From positions 1-50,220 of the forward strand of contig CAYLYP010000015.1 of assembly GCA_964387795.1 (NCBI GenBank): DNA of 50,220 bases, read 5' to 3'. Position 1 is the stretch's first letter. Each line of letters begins with the position of its first letter. Source of the stretch: CAYLYP01 sp964387795 (GTDB lineage: Bacteria; Bacteroidota; Bacteroidia; Bacteroidales; UBA7960). Shown here in pieces: positions 27,101-36,633 of this stretch. The notes under the pieces were generated by a model, which was not told the origin of the DNA, did not search any database, and saw only the letters and a list, made by a program, of their open reading frames with translations. The translations under genes were made by a program, and so were the position numbers.

Positions 27101-27127
27101 TATATTTGCAAAACAGTGTTTTGCAAA
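27101..27127 (+). promoter_or_regulatory. Perfect palindrome over a -7 box, upstream of the phospholipase D gene
   Basis: TATATTTG at 27101-27108 fits the Bacteroidota -7 box. From 27105 a perfect palindrome follows: arm TTTGCAAAACA (27105-27115), one central base, arm TGTTTTGCAAA (27117-27127). The overlap suits an operator that blocks the promoter. A T-run follows it (27131-27136), so a hairpin function in RNA is also possible. Confidence 0.5.
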
Positions 27128-27149
27128 CACTTTTTTAGGTAAAAATAAT

Positions 27150-28223
27150 ATGGATAATGCTGGTGGCAATTATAAAATGTTTTCCGACCCATTGAAGTAT
27201 TATACTTCAATGCTGTCGGATATTCAACATGCCACTGATTATATTTACCTGGAATTATATCGTTTTGCCCATGATCCCATTGGGATACGCTTCAGGGATA
27301 TGTTATTAAAGAAATGCCGCGAAGGCGTTAAGATTAAAATCCTTGTTGATAGCTGGGGCGGCACCGCAAGCTATTCATTCTTTCATGATTTTGTAGCATG
27401 TGGTGGCGAAGTGAGGTTCTTTAAAAAGATTAAACTAAGCTGGGATGCATTTACAAAAAACCACAGACGAGACCACCGGAAGATTTTAATTATTGATGAT
27501 AAGATCTCATATATTGGCTCAGCAAACATTTCCAATTATAGCCTAAACTGGCGCGAAAGTGTTTTCCGTATTAAAGGTGATATTGCTTTAAAACTCAAGG
27601 ATATTTTCCTGGGCAACTTTGAGATTTATAATAAATATTATTACGATAAACTTGCTTTTACCCAGGCAGTCAGGTTTGAGGATTTTGAAATCCTAAGGGA
27701 TGTCCCTTCCTTAATCCATCAGCCAGTCAGGAAGAAATTCATGGAATTGATTACCAAAGCCCAAAAGGAAATATTTATAGAAACACCTTATTTCCTGCCG
27801 GGCAGTTTGCTACGTAAAGCATTAATAGAAGCAAGCCTGAGAGGCGTAAAAGTGAATGTTATTATCCCTAAAAAATCTGATGTGGGCGTTATGGATTTAC
27901 TTTCAAACCGATATTTTGGTGAGCTCTCACAACATGGGGTAAGGATTTTTTATTATTTGCCCCAGAACCTGCATGCGAAACTTTTTCTTGTTGACAGGGA
28001 TTGCTTTGTTATGGGTTCAGCAAACTTTGATTATAGAAGCTTCAGGTATCAACATGAGATATGCCTTGTGGGAACAGAAAAGATTATTGTAAGGCAAATT
28101 GTGAAACATATTCATGAGAGCCTGGCTGAATGTGAGGAGTTTAGTTTTCATGAATGGTTGCAAAGACCTTTAATTCAAAGACTGTTCGAGAGAATGCTCG
28201 TGCCTTTCAGGCATTTGTTTTAG
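27150..28223 (+). CDS. Phospholipase D family protein (cardiolipin synthase-like)
   Basis: This 357-residue protein has two HxKx4D catalytic motifs: His109-Lys111-Asp116 (HRKILIID) followed by GSANISNYS, and His275-Lys277-Asp282 (HAKLFLVD) followed by GSANFDYRSF. This is the layout of cardiolipin synthases, which join two phosphatidylglycerols or use phosphatidylethanolamine. It has no N-terminal membrane helices, so it resembles the ClsB/ClsC type rather than ClsA. The first residues (MDNAGGNYKMFSDPLKYYTSML) lead straight into the domain. The upstream palindrome suggests specific regulation. It ends five bases from the convergent NlpC/P60 gene. Confidence 0.88.
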   Translation: MDNAGGNYKMFSDPLKYYTSMLSDIQHATDYIYLELYRFAHDPIGIRFRDMLLKKCREGVKIKILVDSWGGTASYSFFHDFVACGGEVRFFKKIKLSWDAFTKNHRRDHRKILIIDDKISYIGSANISNYSLNWRESVFRIKGDIALKLKDIFLGNFEIYNKYYYDKLAFTQAVRFEDFEILRDVPSLIHQPVRKKFMELITKAQKEIFIETPYFLPGSLLRKALIEASLRGVKVNVIIPKKSDVGVMDLLSNRYFGELSQHGVRIFYYLPQNLHAKLFLVDRDCFVMGSANFDYRSFRYQHEICLVGTEKIIVRQIVKHIHESLAECEEFSFHEWLQRPLIQRLFERMLVPFRHLF

Positions 28224-28228
28224 TATAG

Positions 28229-28825
28229 CTAATCCCTGACCCTCCCTGCCATTGCAAAAGTCCTAACATAATACTCCTCAGACAAATCGTTGATGGTTAC
28301 ACCGCGGCTCGAAGAAGCATGGGCAAACTTGTTCCTGCTAATGTATATACCAACGTGGGAAATCCTGTTCTTTGTGGTCTTAAAAAACACCAGGTCGCTC
28401 TCTTTAAGGTTTTTCTTTTTTATTTCCCTTGAATTTTTTGCAATATCATAACTCGACCTTGCCAGGTCGATGCCATATACTTCCTTATACAGCACCATTA
28501 TAAAACCAGAACAATCAGTGCCCTTTTTTGTTTTTCCACCATATTTATAAGGCGTTCCCAGCCAATCCGAAATAAAGGCAATTAATCTTTGATCTTCTTC
28601 ACCTGTTAAATCAAACCCGAGTTTTTTAGAGTTCAGTTCATAAAACTCCCGATCAGCTTTCTTTCCTGTTTTTTTTACCTGTGCTTTAACCTGAACAGGA
28701 TCATCCCATTCAACCTGTAAATCTTCGGGTGCTTCGCCCCTTCCTGATACCCTTGAAGTCCTGCATGAATAGATGCCCAGGATAATAAGAATGAATAATA
28801 AACAGAGGTTCAGATGTTTTATCAT
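28229..28825 (-). CDS. NlpC/P60 (C40) cell-wall peptidase, lipoprotein
   Basis: This 198-residue envelope lipoprotein has a lipobox GIYSC with acylated Cys21. The NlpC/P60 domain covers about residues 75-195 and shows WLGTPYKYGG, the catalytic Cys105 in GTDCSGFI, His157 in ISHVGIYI and the third polar residue His169 in KFAHASSSRGV. Such enzymes cleave gamma-D-glutamyl-diaminopimelate links in peptidoglycan peptides. The linker between lipid anchor and domain is charged and probably flexible. A CAAAAATA at 28847-28854 reads TATTTTTG on the minus strand and may be its -7 box. Confidence 0.93.
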   Translation of the reverse strand: MIKHLNLCLLFILIILGIYSCRTSRVSGRGEAPEDLQVEWDDPVQVKAQVKKTGKKADREFYELNSKKLGFDLTGEEDQRLIAFISDWLGTPYKYGGKTKKGTDCSGFIMVLYKEVYGIDLARSSYDIAKNSREIKKKNLKESDLVFFKTTKNRISHVGIYISRNKFAHASSSRGVTINDLSEEYYVRTFAMAGRVRD

Positions 28826-29181
28826 ATAACAGTGATGGCTTGTTCACAAAAATACAATTATCCCAATAAATAAATTGTTAAATCATTCTTTGACATTGGT
28901 GGTTTATTATAAGTTATTGATATTAATCAAGAAATCCCGGCAATGTTATATATGATTCTTCATTTAAAAAAATGTCATTTTATTGTATTTGACTTTTTAA
29001 TAAATATTTTTTTTGCAATGATACGCAGACTGTTTGTAAGTAAAATCAGGTAGTTAAATAAAAACTGCCTAATTAAGGGGCATTCTACAAAAAATCAAAA
29101 GCTTTGATTACTAAGCTTAAGGGCAATTGTTTTTGATATTTAAATTATCTTTGCAGGAACATTTTTCAAAAATAAAAAAAT
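28826..29181. other. Divergent non-coding region
   Basis: This 356-base AT-rich gap lies between the NlpC/P60 gene and the PfkB gene. Two -7-like boxes are visible: TATTTTTG on the minus strand (28854-28847) and TATCTTTG on the plus strand (29146-29153). I see no gene or structured RNA. Confidence 0.45.
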
Positions 29182-30096
29182 ATGAGTTTGTTAATAGTAG
29201 GCAGTGTAGCCTTCGATCAGATAGAGACCCCTTATGGGAAAACAGGTAAGATATTAGGTGGGGCAGGTACTTATATAGGCTTGGCTGCCAGCAGGTATAT
29301 AAAACCTGTTCATGTTGTTTCTGTTGTTGGGAATGATTTCCCCCAGGAGCATCTTGATTTAATGAAGGATAACGGGATCAACCTGGATGGTTTGAAAATA
29401 GATCCCAATGATAAAACCTTTTTTTGGGCAGGGAAATATCACCAGGATATGAACCAGCGCGATACATTGGTGACAGAGCTTAATGTACTGGCAAAATTTA
29501 ACCCTGTTGTTCCGGAAGCAGCAAAAGATGCTGATTTTTTAATGTTAGGCAATTTAACCCCTGCAATACAGATAGGGGTAATCAAGCAGATGGCAAAAAG
29601 GCCAAAGCTTATTGTTTTGGATACAATGAATTTCTGGATGGACAGTGCCTGGGATGATTTGATGGAGGTTCTTACAATGATTGATGTATTAACAATCAAT
29701 GATGAAGAAGCCCGTCAGCTTTCAGGTAAACATTCTTTGGTAGCCGCAGCCAAAAAAATATTAACAATGGGCCCTAAATACCTTGTTGTTAAAAAAGGGG
29801 AACATGGAGCACTGCTATTTAGCAAAGATGAAATGTTTTCAGCACCTGCTATGCCATTGGAAAGTGTTTTTGACCCAACAGGGGCAGGAGATACTTTTGC
29901 AGGAGGATTTATTGGTTATCTTGCAAAACAAAATGATGTAACTTTTGAGCATCTGAGGACAGCTTTGATACATGGCTCAGCGCTTGCATCGTTTACCGTT
30001 GAGAAATTTGGTACACAAAGGCTCCAGGATGTTACGGATGCCGAATTGAAAAACAGGCTAATGGACTTTCATAACCTGGTAAGGTTTTCTTTGTAA
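29182..30096 (+). CDS. PfkB family carbohydrate or nucleoside kinase
   Basis: This 304-residue ribokinase-fold kinase shows GSVAFDQIETP at the start, GGAGTYIGLAASR (substrate-binding glycines) at 26-38, NDEEARQLSG (the PfkB NxxE magnesium motif) and DPTGAGDTFAGGF, with the anion hole and catalytic base Asp237. The substrate cannot be read from the sequence. Relatives include adenosine and sugar kinases. It stands alone, about 180 bases before the EF-G paralogue on the same strand. Confidence 0.88.
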   Translation: MSLLIVGSVAFDQIETPYGKTGKILGGAGTYIGLAASRYIKPVHVVSVVGNDFPQEHLDLMKDNGINLDGLKIDPNDKTFFWAGKYHQDMNQRDTLVTELNVLAKFNPVVPEAAKDADFLMLGNLTPAIQIGVIKQMAKRPKLIVLDTMNFWMDSAWDDLMEVLTMIDVLTINDEEARQLSGKHSLVAAAKKILTMGPKYLVVKKGEHGALLFSKDEMFSAPAMPLESVFDPTGAGDTFAGGFIGYLAKQNDVTFEHLRTALIHGSALASFTVEKFGTQRLQDVTDAELKNRLMDFHNLVRFSL

Positions 30097-30278
30097 ATAG
30101 GTTTTTTGAAAAAAGGTGCAATAAAGCCGGAATTATAACACTGAATGATAGTGCTTTAAGAATTATTTTTTTGTGAGCAACAAAAAAATGCAGGGCATAC
30201 TCAGTTTTTTTATAATTTTAGCCACTTTATTCAAGAACCAAATTAATTTTCTTCACAATAAACTATTGGTACACTGTC

Positions 30279-32414
30279 ATGAAGGTATATCAAACAAATG
30301 AAATCAAAAACTTAGTGCTCATTGGGGCAGCTAAAACAGGAAAAACGACACTCGCCGAGGCGATGTTATTTGAAGGGGGCGTCATTAATCGCAGGGGATC
30401 TGTAGATGATAAAAACTCCGTTTCTGATTACAGGGAAATAGAGCTTGAAAGGCAGAATTCAATATTCTCCACAGTTCTGTATTCCGAATATAATAATCAT
30501 AAAATAAATATTATTGATGCACCAGGCTTTGATGATTTCATCGGAGAAGTGATAGCAGCCCTGAAAGTTGCAGACACAGCAGTGATGATGGTCAATGCCC
30601 AGAACGGTGTAGAGGTAGGTACTGAAATTACCTGGCGTTCAGTAACAGCATATCAGAAGCCTTGTGTTTTTGTAATGAACCAATTGGAACATGACAAGGC
30701 CAATTTTGATGAAACGCTCCGCCAGTTGGTTCAACAATTTGGTGAGAAAGTAATCCCGGCACAATTCCCGGTGAATGCAGGTCTTGGTTTCGACAGCGTT
30801 ATTGACGTGTTGAAAATGAAGATGTACAAATTCCCACAGGGAGGCGGCAAGGTAGAAATACTTGACATACCTGCAGAGCATAAAGCAAAGGCAGAAGAGT
30901 ACCAGTCAAAAATTGTTGAAGCCGCTGCTGAAAGTGATGAAGCATTGATGGAAACATTTTTTGAGAATGGGACACTTACTGCCGAAGAGCTTACCAAAGG
31001 GATAAAACAAGGGATTGTTACCAGGACAATGTTCCCCTTATTCTGTACTTGTGCCAAGCACAATCAGGGAGTAAGCCGTTTAATGGAATTTATTACTGAG
31101 AGCCTTCCTTCGCCAAATGAAGTACCTTATGTAAAAAATGCAGCAGGTAAAGACCTTACTTTCAATGCAAACGATCCTGCATTGGCTTTTGTGTTCAAAA
31201 CATCTGTTGAACCCCACCTTGGTGAGATTTCTTTCTTTAAAGTCTATGCCGGACAATTAACAGAAGCCATAGATTTGTTGAATGCGCAGACCAATTCAAA
31301 GGAAAGGCTTTCACAGTTATTTGTTGTAGCAGGAAAGAACAGGGTTAAAATTGAAAAGGTTGTAGCAGGGGATATCGCAGCAACCATAAAACTTAAGGAC
31401 ACCAAAACAAACAATACGCTCAACACATCCAAGAATAGTGATGAGGTAGTTCCACCTATAGTATTCCCAGATCCAAAATTCCGCACTGCAGTTAAAGCAA
31501 AAAACACTGCTGATGAAGAAAAGCTGGCAGGGGTATTGAAGGAAATGTCAGGTATTGATCCAACACTGATTTATGAACATTCAAAAGAGTTGAAGCAGGT
31601 AATCCTGTCTGGTCAGGGCGAATTGCACCTGATTATTACCAAATGGATGATTGAACACCTGAATAAAATTGAGATTGAGTTTTATGCACCAAAAATCCCA
31701 TACAGGGAAACAATTACAAAGAGTGCAAAATCAATGTATCGCCATAAAAAACAATCAGGTGGTTCAGGACAGTTTGGTGAAGTTCACATGATGATTGAAC
31801 CTCATTATGAAGGAAAAGTAGATCAAACCGAATTCCCAGTAAGGGGCAAAGAAGAATACACTTTGAACTGGGGCGGAAAGTTGATTTTCAACTCATGTAT
31901 CGTTGGAGGTAGTATTGATGCCCGTTTTATGCCAGCTATCCTGAAAGGGATCATGGAGAAAATGGAAGAAGGCCCTCTAACAGGATCTTATGCCCGTGAT
32001 ATCGTAGTGAACATCTATGATGGTAAAATGCACCCTGTAGATTCAAACGAAATCTCTTTCAAACTGGCTGGTCGTAACGCCTTTAGGGAAGCGTTCAAGA
32101 ATGCAGGCCCAAAAATCCTTGAGCCAATTTATGATGTAGAAGTAATGGTTCCCGGTGATAAGATGGGTGATGTGATGACAGACCTTCAGGGACGTCGTGC
32201 CATGGTAATGGGTATGGACAGCGAAGGGAACTATCAGAAGATTAAAGCCCGCGTTCCACTGGCAGAGATGAACCGTTATTCAACCACGCTAAGTTCATTG
32301 ACAAGCGGCAGGGCAACCTATACTATGAAATATGCCGAGTACCAGCAGGTTCCTTCAGATGTACAGGATCAATTGCTCAAAGCATACGAAGCAGAAGAAA
32401 AAGACGAAGATTAG
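30279..32414 (+). CDS. Elongation factor G paralogue with altered GTPase motifs
   Basis: This 711-residue protein has the EF-G layout: G domain, domain II, domain III, domain IV with KQSGGSGQFGEVHMMIEP, and domain V ending in TLSSLTSGRATYTMKY. The GTPase motifs depart from EF-G. The P-loop is GAAKTGKTT (16-24) where EF-G has AHIDAGKTT. G3 is DAPGF (80-84) where EF-G has DTPGH, so the catalytic switch-II His is Phe84. G4 is NQLE (134-137) instead of NKMD. GTP hydrolysis and guanine choice may be weak or absent. I recall a Bacteroides EF-G2 described as working without GTP hydrolysis, and this may be its orthologue. A terminator follows at 32437. Confidence 0.88.
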   Translation: MKVYQTNEIKNLVLIGAAKTGKTTLAEAMLFEGGVINRRGSVDDKNSVSDYREIELERQNSIFSTVLYSEYNNHKINIIDAPGFDDFIGEVIAALKVADTAVMMVNAQNGVEVGTEITWRSVTAYQKPCVFVMNQLEHDKANFDETLRQLVQQFGEKVIPAQFPVNAGLGFDSVIDVLKMKMYKFPQGGGKVEILDIPAEHKAKAEEYQSKIVEAAAESDEALMETFFENGTLTAEELTKGIKQGIVTRTMFPLFCTCAKHNQGVSRLMEFITESLPSPNEVPYVKNAAGKDLTFNANDPALAFVFKTSVEPHLGEISFFKVYAGQLTEAIDLLNAQTNSKERLSQLFVVAGKNRVKIEKVVAGDIAATIKLKDTKTNNTLNTSKNSDEVVPPIVFPDPKFRTAVKAKNTADEEKLAGVLKEMSGIDPTLIYEHSKELKQVILSGQGELHLIITKWMIEHLNKIEIEFYAPKIPYRETITKSAKSMYRHKKQSGGSGQFGEVHMMIEPHYEGKVDQTEFPVRGKEEYTLNWGGKLIFNSCIVGGSIDARFMPAILKGIMEKMEEGPLTGSYARDIVVNIYDGKMHPVDSNEISFKLAGRNAFREAFKNAGPKILEPIYDVEVMVPGDKMGDVMTDLQGRRAMVMGMDSEGNYQKIKARVPLAEMNRYSTTLSSLTSGRATYTMKYAEYQQVPSDVQDQLLKAYEAEEKDED

Positions 32415-32436
32415 TCTTTTCCTTATTAAAAATAAG

Positions 32437-32470
32437 GGTTGGGTGCCTCAGGCACCCAACCTTTTTTTTT
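32437..32470 (+). terminator. Strong intrinsic terminator after the EF-G paralogue
   Basis: GGTTGGGTGCC at 32437-32447 and GGCACCCAACC at 32451-32461 form a perfect 11-bp stem with a three-base loop, followed by nine T. Confidence 0.95.
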
Positions 32471-32501
32471 CATACTGATTAACAATTAAAGGAGAACAAA
32501 G

Positions 32502-33014
32502 ATGGACAGAAAAGAAATCCTTTTTACCCGAAGGAGCATCAGGCAGTATAAAGAAGGGGCCATGCCAAAGGATGAACTCATCGAAGAACTTATCCATGCA
32601 GCGATGTGTGCCCCAAGTGCCCGTAATAAACAACCCTGGCACTTTGTAATTGTAAAAGAGCGCGAAAACCTAAAAAGACTTGCTGATTTTCACCCTTATG
32701 GCAAGATGCTCAATCAGGCTGCCCTTGCAGTATTGGTTTGTGGAGACCTTCAGATTGACGATTCTGTAAATTATCTGGTCCAGGATTGTTCTGCGGCAAC
32801 GCAGAATCTATTATTAGCTGCCCATGCAAGCGGGCTTGGAGCAGTATGGCTCGGAATTTTTGGCAGGGATGAACGAATGGCTATGATGACAGAGTTTTTT
32901 AAGCTGCCCTCAAATATAGTTCCAATTAGCCTTATTTCAATAGGTTATCCTGCTGAAGAAAAAGCCCCTAATAATAATTTTAATGTGCAAAGGCTTCATT
33001 TTGAACAATGGTAA
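32502..33014 (+). CDS. Nitroreductase family protein (soluble)
   Basis: This 170-residue FMN-dependent oxidoreductase of the nitroreductase fold has RRSIRQY at 10-16 and APSARNKQPWHFVIV at 37-51, the FMN phosphate- and ring-binding parts. SAATQNLLLAAHASGLGAVWLG follows, then SIGYPAEEK. It lacks a signal or membrane helix, unlike its paralogue at 41375. It has a clear Shine-Dalgarno sequence (AAAGGAG ending at 32494), which is rare in this window. The physiological substrate is unknown. The gene lies right behind the strong terminator at 32437 and is a unit of its own. Confidence 0.88.
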   Translation: MDRKEILFTRRSIRQYKEGAMPKDELIEELIHAAMCAPSARNKQPWHFVIVKERENLKRLADFHPYGKMLNQAALAVLVCGDLQIDDSVNYLVQDCSAATQNLLLAAHASGLGAVWLGIFGRDERMAMMTEFFKLPSNIVPISLISIGYPAEEKAPNNNFNVQRLHFEQW

Positions 33015-33246
33015 GCATTTCAGCACTTTTTTCCAAAGTTCAAAAAATCAAATGATTGAATTCTAATAGGCATAAAAATTCAATAAATTTGATTAATTTT
33101 GCGGCTTGAAAAACAAAGGCAATAAACCTTGTCCTTCATTTATTGGGATAATTGCCGGGAAATCCTGTATTATATGGGAGTCCGGTAAATTATTTTAAGA
33201 TTGCGCCTTTGTTTATTTTGACCAAAAAAAATCATTAAGTAACACA

Positions 33247-36200
33247 ATGAGTAAATATCCGGAATACAAAAAGTTAGACCTTTCGGGCTTAAGTGATGAA
33301 ATCCTAAAATACTGGGAAACACATAGTATTTTTGAAAAAAGTATTGAAAACAGGGAAGGGCATACGCCATGGGTTTTTTATGAAGGTCCTCCTTCAGCAA
33401 ATGGGATGCCTGGTATTCATCATGTAATGGCCAGGGCGATAAAGGATATTTTTTGCCGTTACCGGACAATGAAAGGTTTTATGGTAAAACGTAAAGCCGG
33501 TTGGGATACTCATGGATTGCCCGTGGAAATAGGGGTAGAAAAAATGCTTGGTATCACTAAAGAAGATATTGGGAAATCTATTTCGGTAGCCGAGTATAAT
33601 CAAGCTTGCCGGAAAGATGTAATGAAATTTAAAGACAAATGGGATCAGCTTACCCGTATCATGGGTTATTGGGTTGACTTGCAGGATCCATACATCACCT
33701 TTGAGAATAAATATATAGAATCAGTCTGGTATCTCTTAGGAAAGCTCTATGAAAAAGGCTTAATCTATAAGGGCTATACCATCCAACCTTATTCCCCGGC
33801 AGCCGGAACAGGATTAAGCACTCACGAGCTTAACCAGCCAGGATGTTATAAGAACGTGAAGGATAACTCAATGGTTGCCCAGTTTAAAGTTGTTAAAAAC
33901 GAAAAATCTGAGTTTCTGTTTAACAAAGGGGAAGAAGAAATTCACTTCTTAGCCTGGACAACCACTCCCTGGACATTGCCATCAAACACAGGCCTTGCTG
34001 TTGGAGCCAAAATTCAGTATGTGAAGGTTAAAACGTTTAACCCATATACCTTTAAGCCAGTTACTGTAATACTTGCAAAAGATCTGGCCGGTAAATATTT
34101 CCCTGAAAAAAATGCAGGGCTTTCTTTTGATGAGTATCATGAAGGACAGAAAAACATTCCCTTTGTTTTGCAAGACGAATATGTTGGCAAGCAACTCGAA
34201 AGTATCCGATACGAACAACTGATGCCTTATGCCCAACCTTTGGAAGGGGATTCCTTCAGGGTAGTTATTGGAGATTTTGTTACTACTGAGGATGGAACAG
34301 GGATAGTTCATATTGCACCTAGTTTTGGGGCAGATGACTTTAAAGTAGGCAAGTTAAACAACCTTGGTTCATTGACCCTTGTTGATAAGCAGGGAAGGTT
34401 TACTGAAGAGATGGGTGAGTTCGCAGGGCGTTTTGTAAAGGTTGAGTTTGATCCCAATCATAATCCGGAAACCATGAACCCGGTTGATGTTGATATCATT
34501 ATCAAACTAAAGACAGAGAACAAGGCCTTCAAGGCTGAGAAATATGAGCACTCTTATCCACATTGCTGGAGAACAGATAAGCCTATATTATATTATCCGC
34601 TTGACTCTTGGTTTATTCGTACCACAGCACTTAAGGACAGGATGATAGAATTGAACAAAACGATATACTGGAAACCTGAATCAACAGGTACCGGTCGTTT
34701 TGGCAACTGGCTGGAGAACCTTCAGGATTGGAACCTTTCAAGAAGCCGCTTCTGGGGTGTACCCCTTCCAATATGGACTAGCGAAGACCGTTCTGAACAG
34801 ATTTGTATCAGCTCGATAGGCCAGTTGAAAAAAGAAATTGATAAAAGCGTGAAAGCTGGTTTTATGAAAGAGAACCCATATTCGTCTTTCAACGAATCAG
34901 ATATGAGCGATGAGAACTACAACACTGTTGACATCCACAGGCCTTTTGTTGATGATGTAGTGTTGGTTTCACCCACAGGCAAAAAAATGACCCGCGAAAC
35001 AGACCTTATCGATGTATGGTTTGACAGTGGTTCAATGCCTTATGCCCAGTTCCATTATCCTTTTGAGAACGAGGAGGCCTTTAAATCCAGCTTCCCTGCT
35101 GATTTTATTGCCGAAGGTGTTGACCAGACCCGTGGATGGTTTTTCACCCTGCATGCCATAGCAACAATGCTATTCGATTCTGTTGCATTCAAGACTGTAG
35201 TTTCTAATGGCCTTGTCCTTGATAAAAATGGCAATAAGATGTCGAAGCGATTGGGCAATGCAGTGGATCCATTTGATACTATAGAGAAATATGGCCCTGA
35301 TGCCTTACGCTGGTATATGATAACAAATGCCCAGCCATGGGATAACCTTAAGTTTGATATGGAAGGCGTAGCTGAAGTGCAACGTAAATTCTTTGGAACC
35401 CTTTATAATACTTACGCTTTCTTTGCCCTTTATGCAAATATTGATGGCTTTGATTTTTCTGAACCAGAACTACCATTATCAAAACGTCCTGAAATAGACA
35501 GATGGATATTATCAGAGCTAAATACCCTCATCAAAAAAACCGATGAGAGCTATGCAGATTTTGAACCAACCAAGGCAGGAAGGCTTATCCAGGATTTTGT
35601 TGATGAACATTTGAGCAACTGGTATGTTAGATTATGCCGCAGAAGGTTCTGGAAAGGCGATTACAGTGAGGATAAAGTATCTGCTTATCAGACCCTTTAT
35701 CGTTGTCTTGAAGTGTTGGCTTTGATATCATCACCCATTGCCCCTTTCTTTGGAGAACGTTTATATCTGGACTTAAACCGTGTTACTGGTCGCCAAAAAT
35801 TTGAGTCTGTACATCTGGCTGATTATCCAAAGGTAGAAGAATCATTTATCGACAAAGATCTTGAAGAGCGTATGCAGTTGGCCCAAAAGCTTTCTTCAAT
35901 GATCCTTGCATTAAGGAAAAAAGTAAATATCCGTGTTCGTCAGCCTCTGGGTAAAATATTGGTTCCTGTCCTCTCGCAAGGCTTTGAAAAACAACTTAAG
36001 CTTGTTGAAAACCTTATCCTGAGTGAAGTTAATGTGAAAGAAATTCAATACCTCCATGATTCAGGTGGAATATTGGTTAAAAAGATAAAGCCAAACTTTA
36101 AAACCTTAGGGCCTCGTTATGGAAAACTGATGAAGCAAATCGCAGATTTGTTTACAACTTTCAACCAGGAAGATATAATGAAGTTTGAAACACAATCTCA

Positions 36201-36615
36201 GGTTGAATTTATGCTCCAGGGCGAAAAGATTATCATGACCCCTGAAGATGCAGAAATACTTTCAGAAGACATCCCTGGCTGGCTGGTAGCCAATGAAGGC
36301 ACCCTGACAGTAGCCCTTGACATCACCATTACCCCCGAATTAAAAGAAGAGGGAATAGCACGTGAACTTATTAACAGAATACAAAACCTACGTAAAGAAA
36401 TAGGCTTTGAGGTTACAGATCATATTGATTTATTTGTTGAAAAACACCCTGAAATAAGCCAGGCAATTGTCAATAATAATGATTATATTTGTTCTGAAAC
36501 CTTATCAAAGAGCTTAAATTATCAGGATTCACTTGATAATGAAAATAAGGTTTTGGTTGAAATCTCAGAAGATATTAAAACACATATCTTTATCCAAAAA
36601 TCGAGTGTCAATTAA
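33247..36615 (+). CDS. ileS: Isoleucyl-tRNA synthetase
   Basis: This class I synthetase of 1122 residues charges tRNA-Ile. It shows YEGPPSANGMPGIHHVMARAIKD at about 45-67, with the HIGH-equivalent motif at His58-His59. It has a large CP1 editing domain (WTTTPWTLPSNTGLAV and DGTGIVHIAPSFG) and the KMSKR loop at about 664-668 followed by LGNAVDP. The anticodon-binding part has SNWYVRLCRRRFW. The extra C-terminal domain ends with ARELINRIQNLRKEIGFEVTD. The length fits the longer, eukaryote-like type common in Bacteroidota. It heads an operon with the TraR/DksA and lspA genes. A TAATTTTG -7-like box lies at 33094-33101. I see no T-box leader. Confidence 0.97.
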   Translation: MSKYPEYKKLDLSGLSDEILKYWETHSIFEKSIENREGHTPWVFYEGPPSANGMPGIHHVMARAIKDIFCRYRTMKGFMVKRKAGWDTHGLPVEIGVEKMLGITKEDIGKSISVAEYNQACRKDVMKFKDKWDQLTRIMGYWVDLQDPYITFENKYIESVWYLLGKLYEKGLIYKGYTIQPYSPAAGTGLSTHELNQPGCYKNVKDNSMVAQFKVVKNEKSEFLFNKGEEEIHFLAWTTTPWTLPSNTGLAVGAKIQYVKVKTFNPYTFKPVTVILAKDLAGKYFPEKNAGLSFDEYHEGQKNIPFVLQDEYVGKQLESIRYEQLMPYAQPLEGDSFRVVIGDFVTTEDGTGIVHIAPSFGADDFKVGKLNNLGSLTLVDKQGRFTEEMGEFAGRFVKVEFDPNHNPETMNPVDVDIIIKLKTENKAFKAEKYEHSYPHCWRTDKPILYYPLDSWFIRTTALKDRMIELNKTIYWKPESTGTGRFGNWLENLQDWNLSRSRFWGVPLPIWTSEDRSEQICISSIGQLKKEIDKSVKAGFMKENPYSSFNESDMSDENYNTVDIHRPFVDDVVLVSPTGKKMTRETDLIDVWFDSGSMPYAQFHYPFENEEAFKSSFPADFIAEGVDQTRGWFFTLHAIATMLFDSVAFKTVVSNGLVLDKNGNKMSKRLGNAVDPFDTIEKYGPDALRWYMITNAQPWDNLKFDMEGVAEVQRKFFGTLYNTYAFFALYANIDGFDFSEPELPLSKRPEIDRWILSELNTLIKKTDESYADFEPTKAGRLIQDFVDEHLSNWYVRLCRRRFWKGDYSEDKVSAYQTLYRCLEVLALISSPIAPFFGERLYLDLNRVTGRQKFESVHLADYPKVEESFIDKDLEERMQLAQKLSSMILALRKKVNIRVRQPLGKILVPVLSQGFEKQLKLVENLILSEVNVKEIQYLHDSGGILVKKIKPNFKTLGPRYGKLMKQIADLFTTFNQEDIMKFETQSQVEFMLQGEKIIMTPEDAEILSEDIPGWLVANEGTLTVALDITITPELKEEGIARELINRIQNLRKEIGFEVTDHIDLFVEKHPEISQAIVNNNDYICSETLSKSLNYQDSLDNENKVLVEISEDIKTHIFIQKSSVN

Positions 36616-36633
36616 GCTGGAAAACTACAAAAG

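Noticed and set aside
33015..33246. T-box leader of ileS
   Set aside because: No specifier loop, antiterminator bulge or terminator is visible, and T-boxes are not expected in this phylum.
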